IMG/VR virus record: IMGVR_UViG_3300044705_000016 | Location: 1-46,041 of that record | Origin: a virus | Reading direction: 5' to 3' (one strand) | Length of the DNA: 46,041 bases | Shown here: positions 6,260-12,113 of the stretch, in pieces | How positions within the stretch are numbered: position 1 is the stretch's first letter | Layout of the letters: each line of letters starts with the position of its first letter | Program-made: the position numbers and the translations under genes | Notes under the pieces: model-generated | The model's database searches: none | What the model saw: the letters and a program-made list of their open reading frames with translations, nothing else | Told to the model about the DNA's origin: nothing

Positions 6260-7383
6260 TGTGCGGCCTCGTTCATGAGCTGGCGCAGCTCGGCGCTCAT
6301 CGCCTGCACCTTCTCGCGCTGCGTCGGGTTGAGCCGCTTCCAGAACGTGTTGAACACCGGCTCGCCGTGCTTGGCGGCCTCGCGCGCCTCGTCTTCGATG
6401 GACAGCTCGGGCGCCCCCGCCGGGGTGGGACCAACAACAGGGGCGCCCTCGCCGTTGCCCGCGCGGTCCGCCTTCTGTTGGCGCGGGGGTACGATCTCAG
6501 GCTCGCGCTGCCAGGCGCGATAGTCGGCGACGAGGTCATCCCAAAGCGCGATGGCCTCTTGGTTCTCGGCGAGTTCGCGCCGGCTGCCGATCCTGCAGCG
6601 GTCGTAAACCACCTGCACGGCGCCGGCTTCGTCTGCGACGGCGAGATACTTCTGGAACGAAACCTCTCCGCACAGGATGCCGGCCTGCTGTACGCGGTCG
6701 GTGTGCTTGCCGCGCGCCAGATCCAGCGCGCGCTCCTGAATGCGCATGGTCAGGATATCCTCCCAATCCTGCGGCAGCAGCGCGATCCGGTCCTTGTTCT
6801 CCTCCTGCCACACGTCCAGGCTCGCGCGATCCGGGCACGCATCCACCTCGACCTGCATGCGCTGGTAGATGTCTTTGGCGTTCTTCTTCGGCAGGCGCTT
6901 CTGTGGGCCGCCGTCGATCTCGCTCTCGTCGAGGAAGCCAAGGCCGCAGATCGATAACGTCGCGCGCCGCTTGGCCTTCGTCTCGGCCTTCATGATCGCG
7001 TTGGCGAGGTCGGCGCCCTGCAGCCCCTTGAGCGATACAGCACCCTTCGCCATGTCGAGGCGGCCGGTATTATCCCGGACTTGCACTGTGACGACGATCA
7101 GGTCGCCCTCGCGCGCCTCCTTCATCTCGATGATCGAGACGCCGTGCATCTTCCGGAGCTGGTCGGTGGCATCGCGGCGGGCGTAGAGCCGAAGCTTACC
7201 GTTCAGCGTGATGTACTCGAACGGCTGCGTCATCGGATTGAGCCCAACCGACTCGCAGACGCGGACGTAGAGCTGCGCGCGCTCCTCAGGCTTGAGGTTG
7301 GCGAGATCGCCGCGGACGATCACCTGCTCGATGATCTCGCCCTTGCCGGCCGGCGCCGCCGGAAGCTTCTGGACCTCACCCAT
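6256..7383 (-). CDS. RecT/Red-beta-like single-strand annealing protein (putative), 375 aa
   Basis: The N-terminal ~170 residues carry the pattern of RecT-superfamily annealing proteins: an N-terminal LNPMTQPFEYITLNGKLRLYA segment, then DATDQLRKMHGVSI, DNTGRLDMAKG, and the closing KAETKAKRRATLSICGLGFLDESE, which parallels the conserved KRALRRATL-type element of RecT. The C-terminal half is variable and helical, ending EKVQAMSAELRQLMNEA. Would anneal complementary strands in phage recombination or replication. No partner exonuclease is obvious next to it; the DUF1064 nuclease lies in the other arm. Superfamily placement is by motif only. Confidence 0.6.
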   Translation of the reverse strand: MGEVQKLPAAPAGKGEIIEQVIVRGDLANLKPEERAQLYVRVCESVGLNPMTQPFEYITLNGKLRLYARRDATDQLRKMHGVSIIEMKEAREGDLIVVTVQVRDNTGRLDMAKGAVSLKGLQGADLANAIMKAETKAKRRATLSICGLGFLDESEIDGGPQKRLPKKNAKDIYQRMQVEVDACPDRASLDVWQEENKDRIALLPQDWEDILTMRIQERALDLARGKHTDRVQQAGILCGEVSFQKYLAVADEAGAVQVVYDRCRIGSRRELAENQEAIALWDDLVADYRAWQREPEIVPPRQQKADRAGNGEGAPVVGPTPAGAPELSIEDEAREAAKHGEPVFNTFWKRLNPTQREKVQAMSAELRQLMNEAAQ

Positions 7384-7543
7384 GGCCGCGCACCAGGAAG
7401 CTGACCAGCAGCAGCACGAAAGACGCGCTGGAGAAGGCGGCCAGCACGTAGATGCACGCGATGGCGCGATCGATGCCGTTGAGCACAGACTGCGGCGTGT
7501 AGCCGTCGGCGCGGGCGGAAAATCCGAAGTTGCGGCGAGTCAT
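7376..7543 (-). CDS. Small membrane protein, 55 aa
   Basis: MTRRNFGFSARADGYTPQSVLNGIDRAIACIYVLAAFSSASFVLLLVSFLVRGHG: a polar N-terminus then one long C-terminal membrane helix (~29-51). ATG at 7543 overlaps the stop of the upstream gene (ATGA), and the end overlaps the RecT-like start by 8 bp. Confidence 0.6.
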   Translation of the reverse strand: MTRRNFGFSARADGYTPQSVLNGIDRAIACIYVLAAFSSASFVLLLVSFLVRGHG

Positions 7544-7749
7544 GCCATTTCCCTCATCTTGTCGAGCGCGGATCGCCCGCGTACTGGATCGCCGAGAAAA
7601 ATCTGGTTCAGCGTTTCGGGCTCTGGTACGGCGCAGGGGAAATCGGGTGCCGCGATCGGTGGTGCGCTGGCGGTCAGCCCCGTCTTCGGTCGACCGCCAC
7701 GTGATGCCCGCTTCAGCCTGAGGCTCTGGTACTCTCGCCACTTCGGCAT
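7540..7749 (-). CDS. Hypothetical basic protein, 69 aa
   Basis: MPKWREYQSLRLKRASRGGRPKTGLTASAPPIAAPDFPC... ends LNQIFLGDPVRGRSALDKMREMA. The RGGRPK element resembles a minor-groove (AT-hook-like) contact, but alone this is weak. Coupled to the next gene by ATGA overlap. Confidence 0.6.
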   Translation of the reverse strand: MPKWREYQSLRLKRASRGGRPKTGLTASAPPIAAPDFPCAVPEPETLNQIFLGDPVRGRSALDKMREMA

Positions 7750-7766
7750 GCTTCCCCCTCCGAGCG

Positions 7767-7949
7767 TTACGCGTTCACCATCTGCATGTAGGTCACGACG
7801 TTGCTGATCTGCGCCTCGGACCAGCCGGTGGCGGTTTGCAGCTCGCCCATCGTGATCTCAGGGTTCCGCTTGATGAGAGCGGTTACCCGCTCGGCCATCT
7901 TCTTGACGCGGGCGCTGGACGCGCGGCGGATCATGTCGGCCTCGGTCAT
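7767..7949 (-). CDS. Small winged-helix DNA-binding protein, 60 aa
   Basis: MTEADMIRRASSARVKKMAERVTALIKRNPEITMGELQTATGWSEAQISNVVTYMQMVNA fits a three-helix HTH: a scaffold helix (VKKMAERVTALIKRN), then ITMGELQTATGWSEAQISNVVTYM as turn and recognition helices. Probably a regulator of phage or host genes. Start 7949 preferred to the in-frame ATG at 7961. Confidence 0.65.
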   Translation of the reverse strand: MTEADMIRRASSARVKKMAERVTALIKRNPEITMGELQTATGWSEAQISNVVTYMQMVNA

Positions 7950-7957
7950 GACATCCC

Positions 7958-8254
7958 TCATGGGAACAGCGGATTGCTGAACTTCTCGCCGGTGGTGCGC
8001 TCGATGGCGCGGCGGGCCATGTCGCGTATCATCGGCAGCTTGCTAGCAGCGCACACGTCGCCCCAGATGCGGTGATCGGCAAGAGCCTCGATCTCCAGCA
8101 GCGCGGCGAGCGCCGGCACGTCCTTCCACGCGGTCGCCGACGCATCGAACCGGCTCACGGCCTCGGAGATCGGCGGCGCCTGATCCATCGCCTCGCGCAT
8201 GGCGTCGTAGCCGCGCTTGAAGTCGGCCGGGAGGATGATGACGGTCGCGCTCAT
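7958..8254 (-). CDS. Hypothetical protein, 98 aa
   Basis: MSATVIILPADFKRGYDAMREAMDQAPPISEAVSRFDASATAWKDVPALAALLEIEALADHRIWGD... mostly helical, no cysteines in a metal pattern, no recognised family. The ATG at 8254 overlaps the stop of the upstream gene (ATGA). Confidence 0.65.
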   Translation of the reverse strand: MSATVIILPADFKRGYDAMREAMDQAPPISEAVSRFDASATAWKDVPALAALLEIEALADHRIWGDVCAASKLPMIRDMARRAIERTTGEKFSNPLFP

Positions 8255-8592
8255 GCCGCCGCCCCGAGCTTGCTCCACGCCTCCAGCGCGTCGGCCATCT
8301 CGCCGGGCGTGGACACGGGCTTCTCGACGGTGGTGCTGGCCTGCAGGATGCCGCCGGCCACCGCCTTCATCTCGCTGTAGGTCAGCCGCGACAGCAGCAG
8401 CTTGAGCCCGGCGACGGGATCGATCAGCGGATCGCGCGCGGCCTGCTCCCTATTGTGCTGGTCAAGCTCGGCCTCGAGCGCGTCGAGGTCGACGCCCGGC
8501 TGGCGCAGGAATTCCGGCAGCTTGCGGGGCTTGAGGTCTTCGATCTCGGCGGCCGGGTTGCGGCGCGGGGCGTAGGGGTCGGTCATGCTCAT
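8251..8592 (-). CDS. Hypothetical protein, 113 aa
   Basis: MSMTDPYAPRRNPAAEIEDLKPRKLPEFLRQPGVDLDALEAELDQHNREQAARDP... then VAGLKLLLSRLTYSEMKAVAGGI. Acidic and helical. Start at 8592 overlaps the preceding stop (TGATG); ATG at 8586 is an alternative. Family not recognised. Confidence 0.65.
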   Translation of the reverse strand: MSMTDPYAPRRNPAAEIEDLKPRKLPEFLRQPGVDLDALEAELDQHNREQAARDPLIDPVAGLKLLLSRLTYSEMKAVAGGILQASTTVEKPVSTPGEMADALEAWSKLGAAA

Positions 8593-8783
8593 CACCACAC
8601 CTCGCGGCGATGCTCGACACCCTCACGCGTCGCCCGAGTGAGCAGCGTGCGCATATGCGCGTTGTTGGGAGCGCCATCAGTCCGACCAGTGCGGCCGTGG
8701 CCGTCGACCCACTCGACGTAGGTCTTGACTTGGCCGGTGTCGCTGTAGCGGCGAGTGTAGGCGTCGGTGATCTTGGCAATCAT
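8592..8783 (-). CDS. Small hypothetical protein, first gene of the left operon, 63 aa
   Basis: MIAKITDAYTRRYSDTGQVKTYVEWVDGHGRTGRTDGAPNNAHMRTLLTRATREGVEHRREVW: a short beta-rich start (KTYVEWVDGHG) followed by a helical basic end. It is the first gene downstream of the left promoter region. Its GGAGGG ribosome site lies in one arm of a perfect 10-bp inverted repeat (8785-8811). Confidence 0.7.
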   Translation of the reverse strand: MIAKITDAYTRRYSDTGQVKTYVEWVDGHGRTGRTDGAPNNAHMRTLLTRATREGVEHRREVW

Positions 8784-8784
8784 G

Positions 8785-8811
8785 GTGCCCTCCGTTCGAA
8801 GCGGAGGGCAC
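8785..8811 (-). promoter_or_regulatory. Inverted repeat containing the ribosome site of the first left-operon gene
   Basis: Perfect 10-bp arms (8785-8794 and 8802-8811, GTGCCCTCCG/CGGAGGGCAC) with a 7-bp loop TTCGAAG. The arm nearest the ATG at 8783 carries the Shine-Dalgarno GGAGGG. If the transcript starts upstream of 8811, the hairpin would hide the ribosome site; if it starts nearer 8803, the repeat would act only as a DNA palindrome. Confidence 0.5.
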
Positions 8812-8840
8812 TCAAGCATGGCTTTATTTTTAAGTCAAGC
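8810..8840 (-). promoter_or_regulatory. Putative left promoter/operator (PL/OL)
   Basis: Reading on the minus strand, GCTTGACTT (8840-8832) then, at 8826-8813, TAAAGCCATGCTTG. Exactly the same two blocks with the same spacing occur on the plus strand at 9427-9454 ahead of cro. TTGACT is a good -35; the -10 is weak (TTGAGT at 17 bp). The shared blocks suggest common control by CI/Cro. Confidence 0.6.
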
Positions 8841-8854
8841 GATACTTGAGTTGG

Positions 8855-9055
8855 TCAGTTCTTCAAACGTGCAAAGAACACCGACACGCCGGCCGATCCG
8901 GCCAGCACGTACAGCGAAATCAGGAACTCATCGTGAAGGTGGATCGAGCTAAATCCGAGCCACGACAGGGCAAGGAACAGCGCGAACGGCCAGATCCGGT
9001 AATCGGGCCCGATCTCTCTACGAAGGCGCGCCAGCGAATGCCAGAAGCGCCACAT
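8855..9055 (-). CDS. Small membrane protein co-transcribed with CI, 66 aa
   Basis: MWRFWHSLARLRREIGPDYRIWPFALFLALSWLGFSSIHLHDEFLISLYVLAGSAGVSVFFARLKN: two membrane helices at ~20-37 and ~44-61, with a basic N-terminus. It begins 4 bp after the cI stop and lies upstream of the left promoter, so it should be expressed in the lysogen along with the repressor. That position is typical of superinfection-exclusion proteins; this role is inferred from position only. Confidence 0.65.
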   Translation of the reverse strand: MWRFWHSLARLRREIGPDYRIWPFALFLALSWLGFSSIHLHDEFLISLYVLAGSAGVSVFFARLKN

Positions 9056-9059
9056 CGCG

Positions 9060-9383
9060 CTAAGCGACGCGACCGCCGCGTCCGCGCATGGCTGAGATCA
9101 CGCCAGTCACAGCCTCTCGCTCGCTCGGCGAAAGGCTGTCGATCAGCGCATCGAGGCCGTCGGGCTCCGGTGGATCGCCGTTGCCCTCGAGCAGCCAGGC
9201 CACAGGGACATGCAGGAGGCGAGCAAGGCGGGGAATCCGCTCAAGCTCGGGGCCTTTACTGTCATCGCGCTCCCATGCCGAGACGGCCTGCTCGGTGATC
9301 CCGAAAGCGGCCGCGATTTGCTTCTGGGTCACACGCGGATGCAATCGGTCGCGCGCTTTGCGAATGCGTTTACCTATAGACAT
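9060..9383 (-). CDS. cI: CI-type repressor (XRE family), 107 aa
   Basis: MSIGKRIRKARDRLHPRVTQKQIAAAFGITEQAVSAWERDDSKGPELERIPRLARLLHVPVAWLLEGNGDPP is a complete HTH_3/XRE domain (residues ~4-65, recognition helix around TEQAVSAWER). The remaining ~35 residues are helical (LSPSEREAVTGVISAM). There is no S24/LexA-type peptidase domain, so self-cleavage after DNA damage is not expected. It is divergent from cro across an 82-bp gap. The start is unusually close to its putative -10 (6 bp), as for the leaderless lambda cI mRNA. Confidence 0.85.
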   Translation of the reverse strand: MSIGKRIRKARDRLHPRVTQKQIAAAFGITEQAVSAWERDDSKGPELERIPRLARLLHVPVAWLLEGNGDPPEPDGLDALIDSLSPSEREAVTGVISAMRGRGGRVA

Positions 9384-9465
9384 ATCAATAGGATAAAGGA
9401 TCGCTTTAGGTACGCAATGAAGCGTTGCTTGACTTTCACCTAAAGCCATGCTTGTGTCCGCCGCT
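9384..9465. promoter_or_regulatory. CI/Cro switch: divergent promoters and operators
   Basis: Minus direction: -35 TTGCGT (9417-9412), 16-bp spacer, -10 TATCCT (9395-9390), then six bases and the cI ATG. Plus direction: -35 TTGACT (9429-9434), weak -10, cro ATG at 9466. The 9-bp half-site ACCTAAAGC occurs on the plus strand at 9438-9446 and inverted at 9403-9411, one in each promoter spacer. A similar element (AAATAAAGC) sits at the left promoter. These are candidate repressor operators. Confidence 0.65.
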
Positions 9466-9681
9466 ATGACCGACCCCCGTGATGCACTCAAGCGGGCGCT
9501 GGAGGCCGCTGGCGGCCAAGCGAAGCTCGCCGAAAGCCTCGAGATCAGCGCGCAGGCCGTCTCGCAATGGGACGTGGTCCCACCCCTGCGTGTTCTGGCT
9601 GTTGAGAGAGCATCGGGGGTTCCGCGGCATGAACTGCGTCCGGATTTGTATCCGGAGCCGGTCGCCGGTGCGCCCGCATGA
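9466..9681 (+). CDS. cro: Cro/YdaS-type regulator, 71 aa
   Basis: MTDPRDALKRALEAAGGQAKLAESLEISAQAVSQWDVVPPLRVLAVERASGVPRHELRPDLYPEP matches the YdaS/Cro family: AAGGQAKLAESLEIS as first HTH helices, QAVSQW as recognition helix, VPPLRVLAVERASG and the family-typical LRPDLYP ending. First gene of the plus early operon, opposite cI. Start at 9466; an upstream in-frame ATG at 9448 lies inside the promoter. Confidence 0.88.
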   Translation: MTDPRDALKRALEAAGGQAKLAESLEISAQAVSQWDVVPPLRVLAVERASGVPRHELRPDLYPEPVAGAPA

Positions 9682-10096
9682 CGCGCCGGGAACTCGACGA
9701 TACTGCCCATGTGTCGCACCCCGTTGTACCGGCGGCTTCACTGGTCCGCCTGCGACAAGTATGCGACCACCATACGAAAGTCGGCAATCAAACTTTCTTG
9801 TTCGGAAAATCACGATTCATTCCAATCCGGCTGCAACCGCCGCACGTATGTCAGGTAGCTTACATTCAGCGGTATTACTTTGTAGCAAATCCGACATTTC
9901 GCCCCCTCGCATGTAGTGAATTGCGGAAGTTGCCGGCAGGGCAAGGCAACGAGGGGACAGGTTCCCGCCCTGCCGGCCAGGCGCGCTGGGGGCTGCGCGC
10001 CGATCTGCGAACCACACCCAATCATCGTTCCGGCTCTCCCATGTGCGGGGCTGCACGCGGCCGAGCCTTGTTGCGTCGTGAGGAGAGGGGCTGTTC
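9682..10096 (+). other. 415-bp region after cro without a convincing gene; strong inverted repeat
   Basis: Less GC-rich than its surroundings in part (around 9775-9830). A perfect 11-bp inverted repeat, GCCGGCAGGGC at 9932-9942 and GCCCTGCCGGC at 9967-9977, brackets a 24-nt loop and could be a structured RNA, a terminator without a T-run, or a binding site. One frame from a GTG at 9916 gives MNCGSCRQGKATRGQVPALP... with repeated cysteines and might be a short protein. It runs into the next gene and has no ribosome site, so it is not called. Confidence 0.4.
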
Positions 10097-10351
10097 ATGC
10101 GTGCAGTATTCGAGGGCGATGGCCTCGGGGCCATCGCTAATCATCCGCAGAAAAGCGGAACGCCGACAAAATTGTCGGGTCGGAAATTCGGCGCTGTTGC
10201 CAAGGTCTTGTGGCCAGAGAACACCGCGAAGGTCGTCGCCGGGATTGCAAATCGCAGTCACCGGACGGCCGAGCGTTGGCTATCGGGGGAATTCGAGCCG
10301 CCTGCCATCGTGATCGCTGCGGCGGTCGTCGAGATGACGCGCGAGCTCTAA
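10097..10351 (+). CDS. Small HTH-like protein, 84 aa
   Basis: MRAVFEGDGLGAIANHPQKSGTPTKLSGRKFGAVAKVLWPENTAKVVAGIANRSHRTAERWLSGEFEPPAIVIAAAVVEMTREL. The segment WPENTAKVVAGIANRSHRTAERWLSGEFEPP is a helix-turn-helix with the W-LSGE-PP turn seen in small phage regulators; position after cro is consistent with a CII-like or replication-control role, which is inferred. GGAGAGGGG precedes the ATG. Confidence 0.75.
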   Translation: MRAVFEGDGLGAIANHPQKSGTPTKLSGRKFGAVAKVLWPENTAKVVAGIANRSHRTAERWLSGEFEPPAIVIAAAVVEMTREL

Positions 10352-10430
10352 TCGCCAAGTCAGGTTGCGTGTTGTGTGACCGCGTTGCCACGCACGCGCA
10401 TAGCCGTGCGCTCATCACAGGAGCGCCCAT

Positions 10431-10775
10431 ATGGGACGCAATCGCAACGGCGGGCAGCCGGAAGAAGCGAAGCTTGGCCACAACAGCAACCTGAACGAGA
10501 ACGAGAAGCTCAAGCTCTCCGGGATCATCAGCGAGGTCGAGCGCCTCAACGCCACCATCGCCGACTACAACAGCCAGAAGTCCGAAATCTTCAAGGCTGC
10601 CAAGGAGCAGGGCTTCGACACCAAGGCTGTCAAGCATCTGATCGCCCTGCGCAAGATGGAATCGTCCAAGCGAAACGACTTCGAGAACGCGCTGGCGGCC
10701 TACCAGCACGCCATGGGCGACTTCGTCTCGACGCCGCTCGGCGCAGCCATGGCTCCCTCGGCCGAGGCGCACTGA
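10431..10775 (+). CDS. GapR-like (DUF2312) protein, 114 aa
   Basis: The core NENEKLKLSGIISEVERLNATIADYNSQKSEIFKAAKEQGFDTKAVKHLIALRKME (residues ~22-78) matches DUF2312: a long first helix, then KEQGFDTKAVKHLIALRK in place of GFDVKALRKIIRLRK. Caulobacter GapR is a nucleoid protein that binds overtwisted AT-rich DNA and helps replication. The phage copy has an extra N-terminal basic segment and an Ala-rich C-terminus. Ahead of the nuclease and primase genes, so a replication role is likely. Confidence 0.8.
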   Translation: MGRNRNGGQPEEAKLGHNSNLNENEKLKLSGIISEVERLNATIADYNSQKSEIFKAAKEQGFDTKAVKHLIALRKMESSKRNDFENALAAYQHAMGDFVSTPLGAAMAPSAEAH

Positions 10776-11206
10776 TGCTGCGGTGGTCCGAAGAGCAGTT
10801 GGCCGAGTACCAGAAGCGGCGCCCGGCCAATGACCCGCCCCCGTTCAAGCTGCCCGCCAACCAAGCGGGCGCTTTCGCGCTCGGTCGCTTGCCGGCGGGC
10901 ACCATGAACAAGACCGAGACGCGGTACGCCGCCTATCTCGCCGATCTGCAGGCCAGCAAGCAGATCCTGTGGTTTAAGTTCGAGGCCGTAAAACTGCGGC
11001 TCGCCGACAACACGTTCTACAGCCCTGACTTCCTCGTTCTCACGTCCGCATGCGCGCTCGAGTGTCACGAGGTCAAGGGTTTTTGGCAGGACGATGCGCG
11101 CGTAAAGATCAAGGTTGCGGCATCGATCTACCCGTTTCGGTTCATCGCAGTCACGGCTCGCGCCAAGAAGAACGGCGGTGGCTGGGACGTCGAGGAGTTC
11201 GCATGA
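10775..11206 (+). CDS. DUF1064 nuclease-like protein, 143 aa
   Basis: The DUF1064 pattern is clear from residue ~44: MNKTETRYAAYLADLQASKQILWFKFEAVKLRLADNTFYSPDFLVL...ECHEVKGFWQDDARVKIKVAASIYPF. This is the PD-(D/E)xK arrangement: Glu in KTETRY, Asp in SPDF, and E-V-K in HEVKG. These proteins are thought to be phage endonucleases, possibly Holliday-junction resolvases. The ATG overlaps the previous stop (TGATG). Confidence 0.85.
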   Translation: MLRWSEEQLAEYQKRRPANDPPPFKLPANQAGAFALGRLPAGTMNKTETRYAAYLADLQASKQILWFKFEAVKLRLADNTFYSPDFLVLTSACALECHEVKGFWQDDARVKIKVAASIYPFRFIAVTARAKKNGGGWDVEEFA

Positions 11207-11826
11207 ACCGGCCGTGGCTCCCGCTGTATGTCGCTGACTATCGGCGGGACACGCCGCACCTGAGTGCTGCCGAGCATGGCGCTTATCTGCTTCTGATCAT
11301 GCACTACTGGTCTGCCGGCGGCCTACCTGATGATGATCGCCAACTTTCTCGTATAGCCGCAATGACGGGCCCCGAGTGGAAGCGTGCGCGGCCGGTGGTG
11401 CAGTCTTTTTTCCACGACGGGTGGAGACACAAACGCATCGACGCGGAGCTTGCAAGAGCGGCCGACATCAGCAGCAAGCGGTCTGCAAGCGCGAAGCAAA
11501 AGCATAACAATAGCTCTGCAAATGCACCTGCAAATGCACAGCAATTGCATACACACGCGCGCGCGTCTTCACCTTCACAGTCACAAAGAGAAGATGCGGC
11601 TGCGCCGCCTTCGAGCAACCTCGAGAAGGAACTCTACGATCGGGGCAAGGTGGTCTTGGGGACCGCAGCCGGCGGACTGATCAAAAACCTCGTGCGCGCC
11701 AAAGGCGGCGACATTGCCCTAGCTCGAGCTGCGATTGAGACCGCCTCAACGAAGAGCAATCCACGCGAATACATTGGGGCGATCGTGCGCGGACACGACG
11801 CCGAGCCCCAGAGTCCGCTGATATGA
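11203..11826 (+). CDS. DUF1376 (YdaU-type) replication-associated protein, 207 aa
   Basis: MNRPWLPLYVADYRRDTPHLSAAEHGAYLLLIMHYWSAGGLPDDDRQLSRIAAMTGPEWKRARPVVQSFF is the standard DUF1376 domain (residues 1-~90). A low-complexity Ser/Asn/Ala/Gln linker follows (~95-140), then a helical end (YDRGKVVLGTAAGGLIKNLVRAKGGDIALARAAIE). DUF1376 proteins usually sit before helicase or helicase-loader genes and are thought to help start replication. ATGA overlap with the gene before; GTG and ATG choices further upstream are rejected as read-through. Confidence 0.85.
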   Translation: MNRPWLPLYVADYRRDTPHLSAAEHGAYLLLIMHYWSAGGLPDDDRQLSRIAAMTGPEWKRARPVVQSFFHDGWRHKRIDAELARAADISSKRSASAKQKHNNSSANAPANAQQLHTHARASSPSQSQREDAAAPPSSNLEKELYDRGKVVLGTAAGGLIKNLVRAKGGDIALARAAIETASTKSNPREYIGAIVRGHDAEPQSPLI

Positions 11827-12113
11827 GCACGGTTTCCGAGATTCTCCGCGACGCGCGGATCACGGTGCGCTCGGATGCACCAGGGCGCTCACTGGTGGTC
11901 TGCCCTGAATGCTCACATTTGCGGAAGAAGGCGCGCAACCGCTGCCTATCCGTGCTCATCGACCACGTTGGCGTGCGTTGGAACTGCCACCATTGCGGCT
12001 GGCACGGAGGGAAATTCTATGACGAAGGTGCTCGGTCCGATCGGCCTCGACTTCATCGAAAGCCGGGGTATCTCGGTCGAAACCGCCGTCCGGCACGGGA
12101 TATTTACTGCTAG
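11823..12113 (+). CDS. Primase zinc-ribbon domain encoded in a separate frame, 96 aa
   Basis: MSTVSEILRDARITVRSDAPGRSLVVCPECSHLRKKARNRCLSVLIDHVGVRWNCHHCGWHGGKFYDEG is the zinc-binding domain of T7 gp4-type primases (CPEC at ~27-30 and CHHCGWHGG at ~55-63). In relatives this domain is normally fused to the TOPRIM-helicase. Here the frame changes at ~12018, the zinc frame continues only to a stop at 12111-12113, and its last ~28 residues lack domain character. A functional separate domain, a +1 frameshift or a sequence error are all possible. Confidence 0.75.
   Translation: MSTVSEILRDARITVRSDAPGRSLVVCPECSHLRKKARNRCLSVLIDHVGVRWNCHHCGWHGGKFYDEGARSDRPRLHRKPGYLGRNRRPARDIYC

Noticed and set aside
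9678-10313. A 211-codon plus-strand frame beginning at the cro stop (ATGA)
   Set aside because: No helix or strand pattern, changes character midway, and overlaps the better-supported gene at 10097 by over 200 bp.
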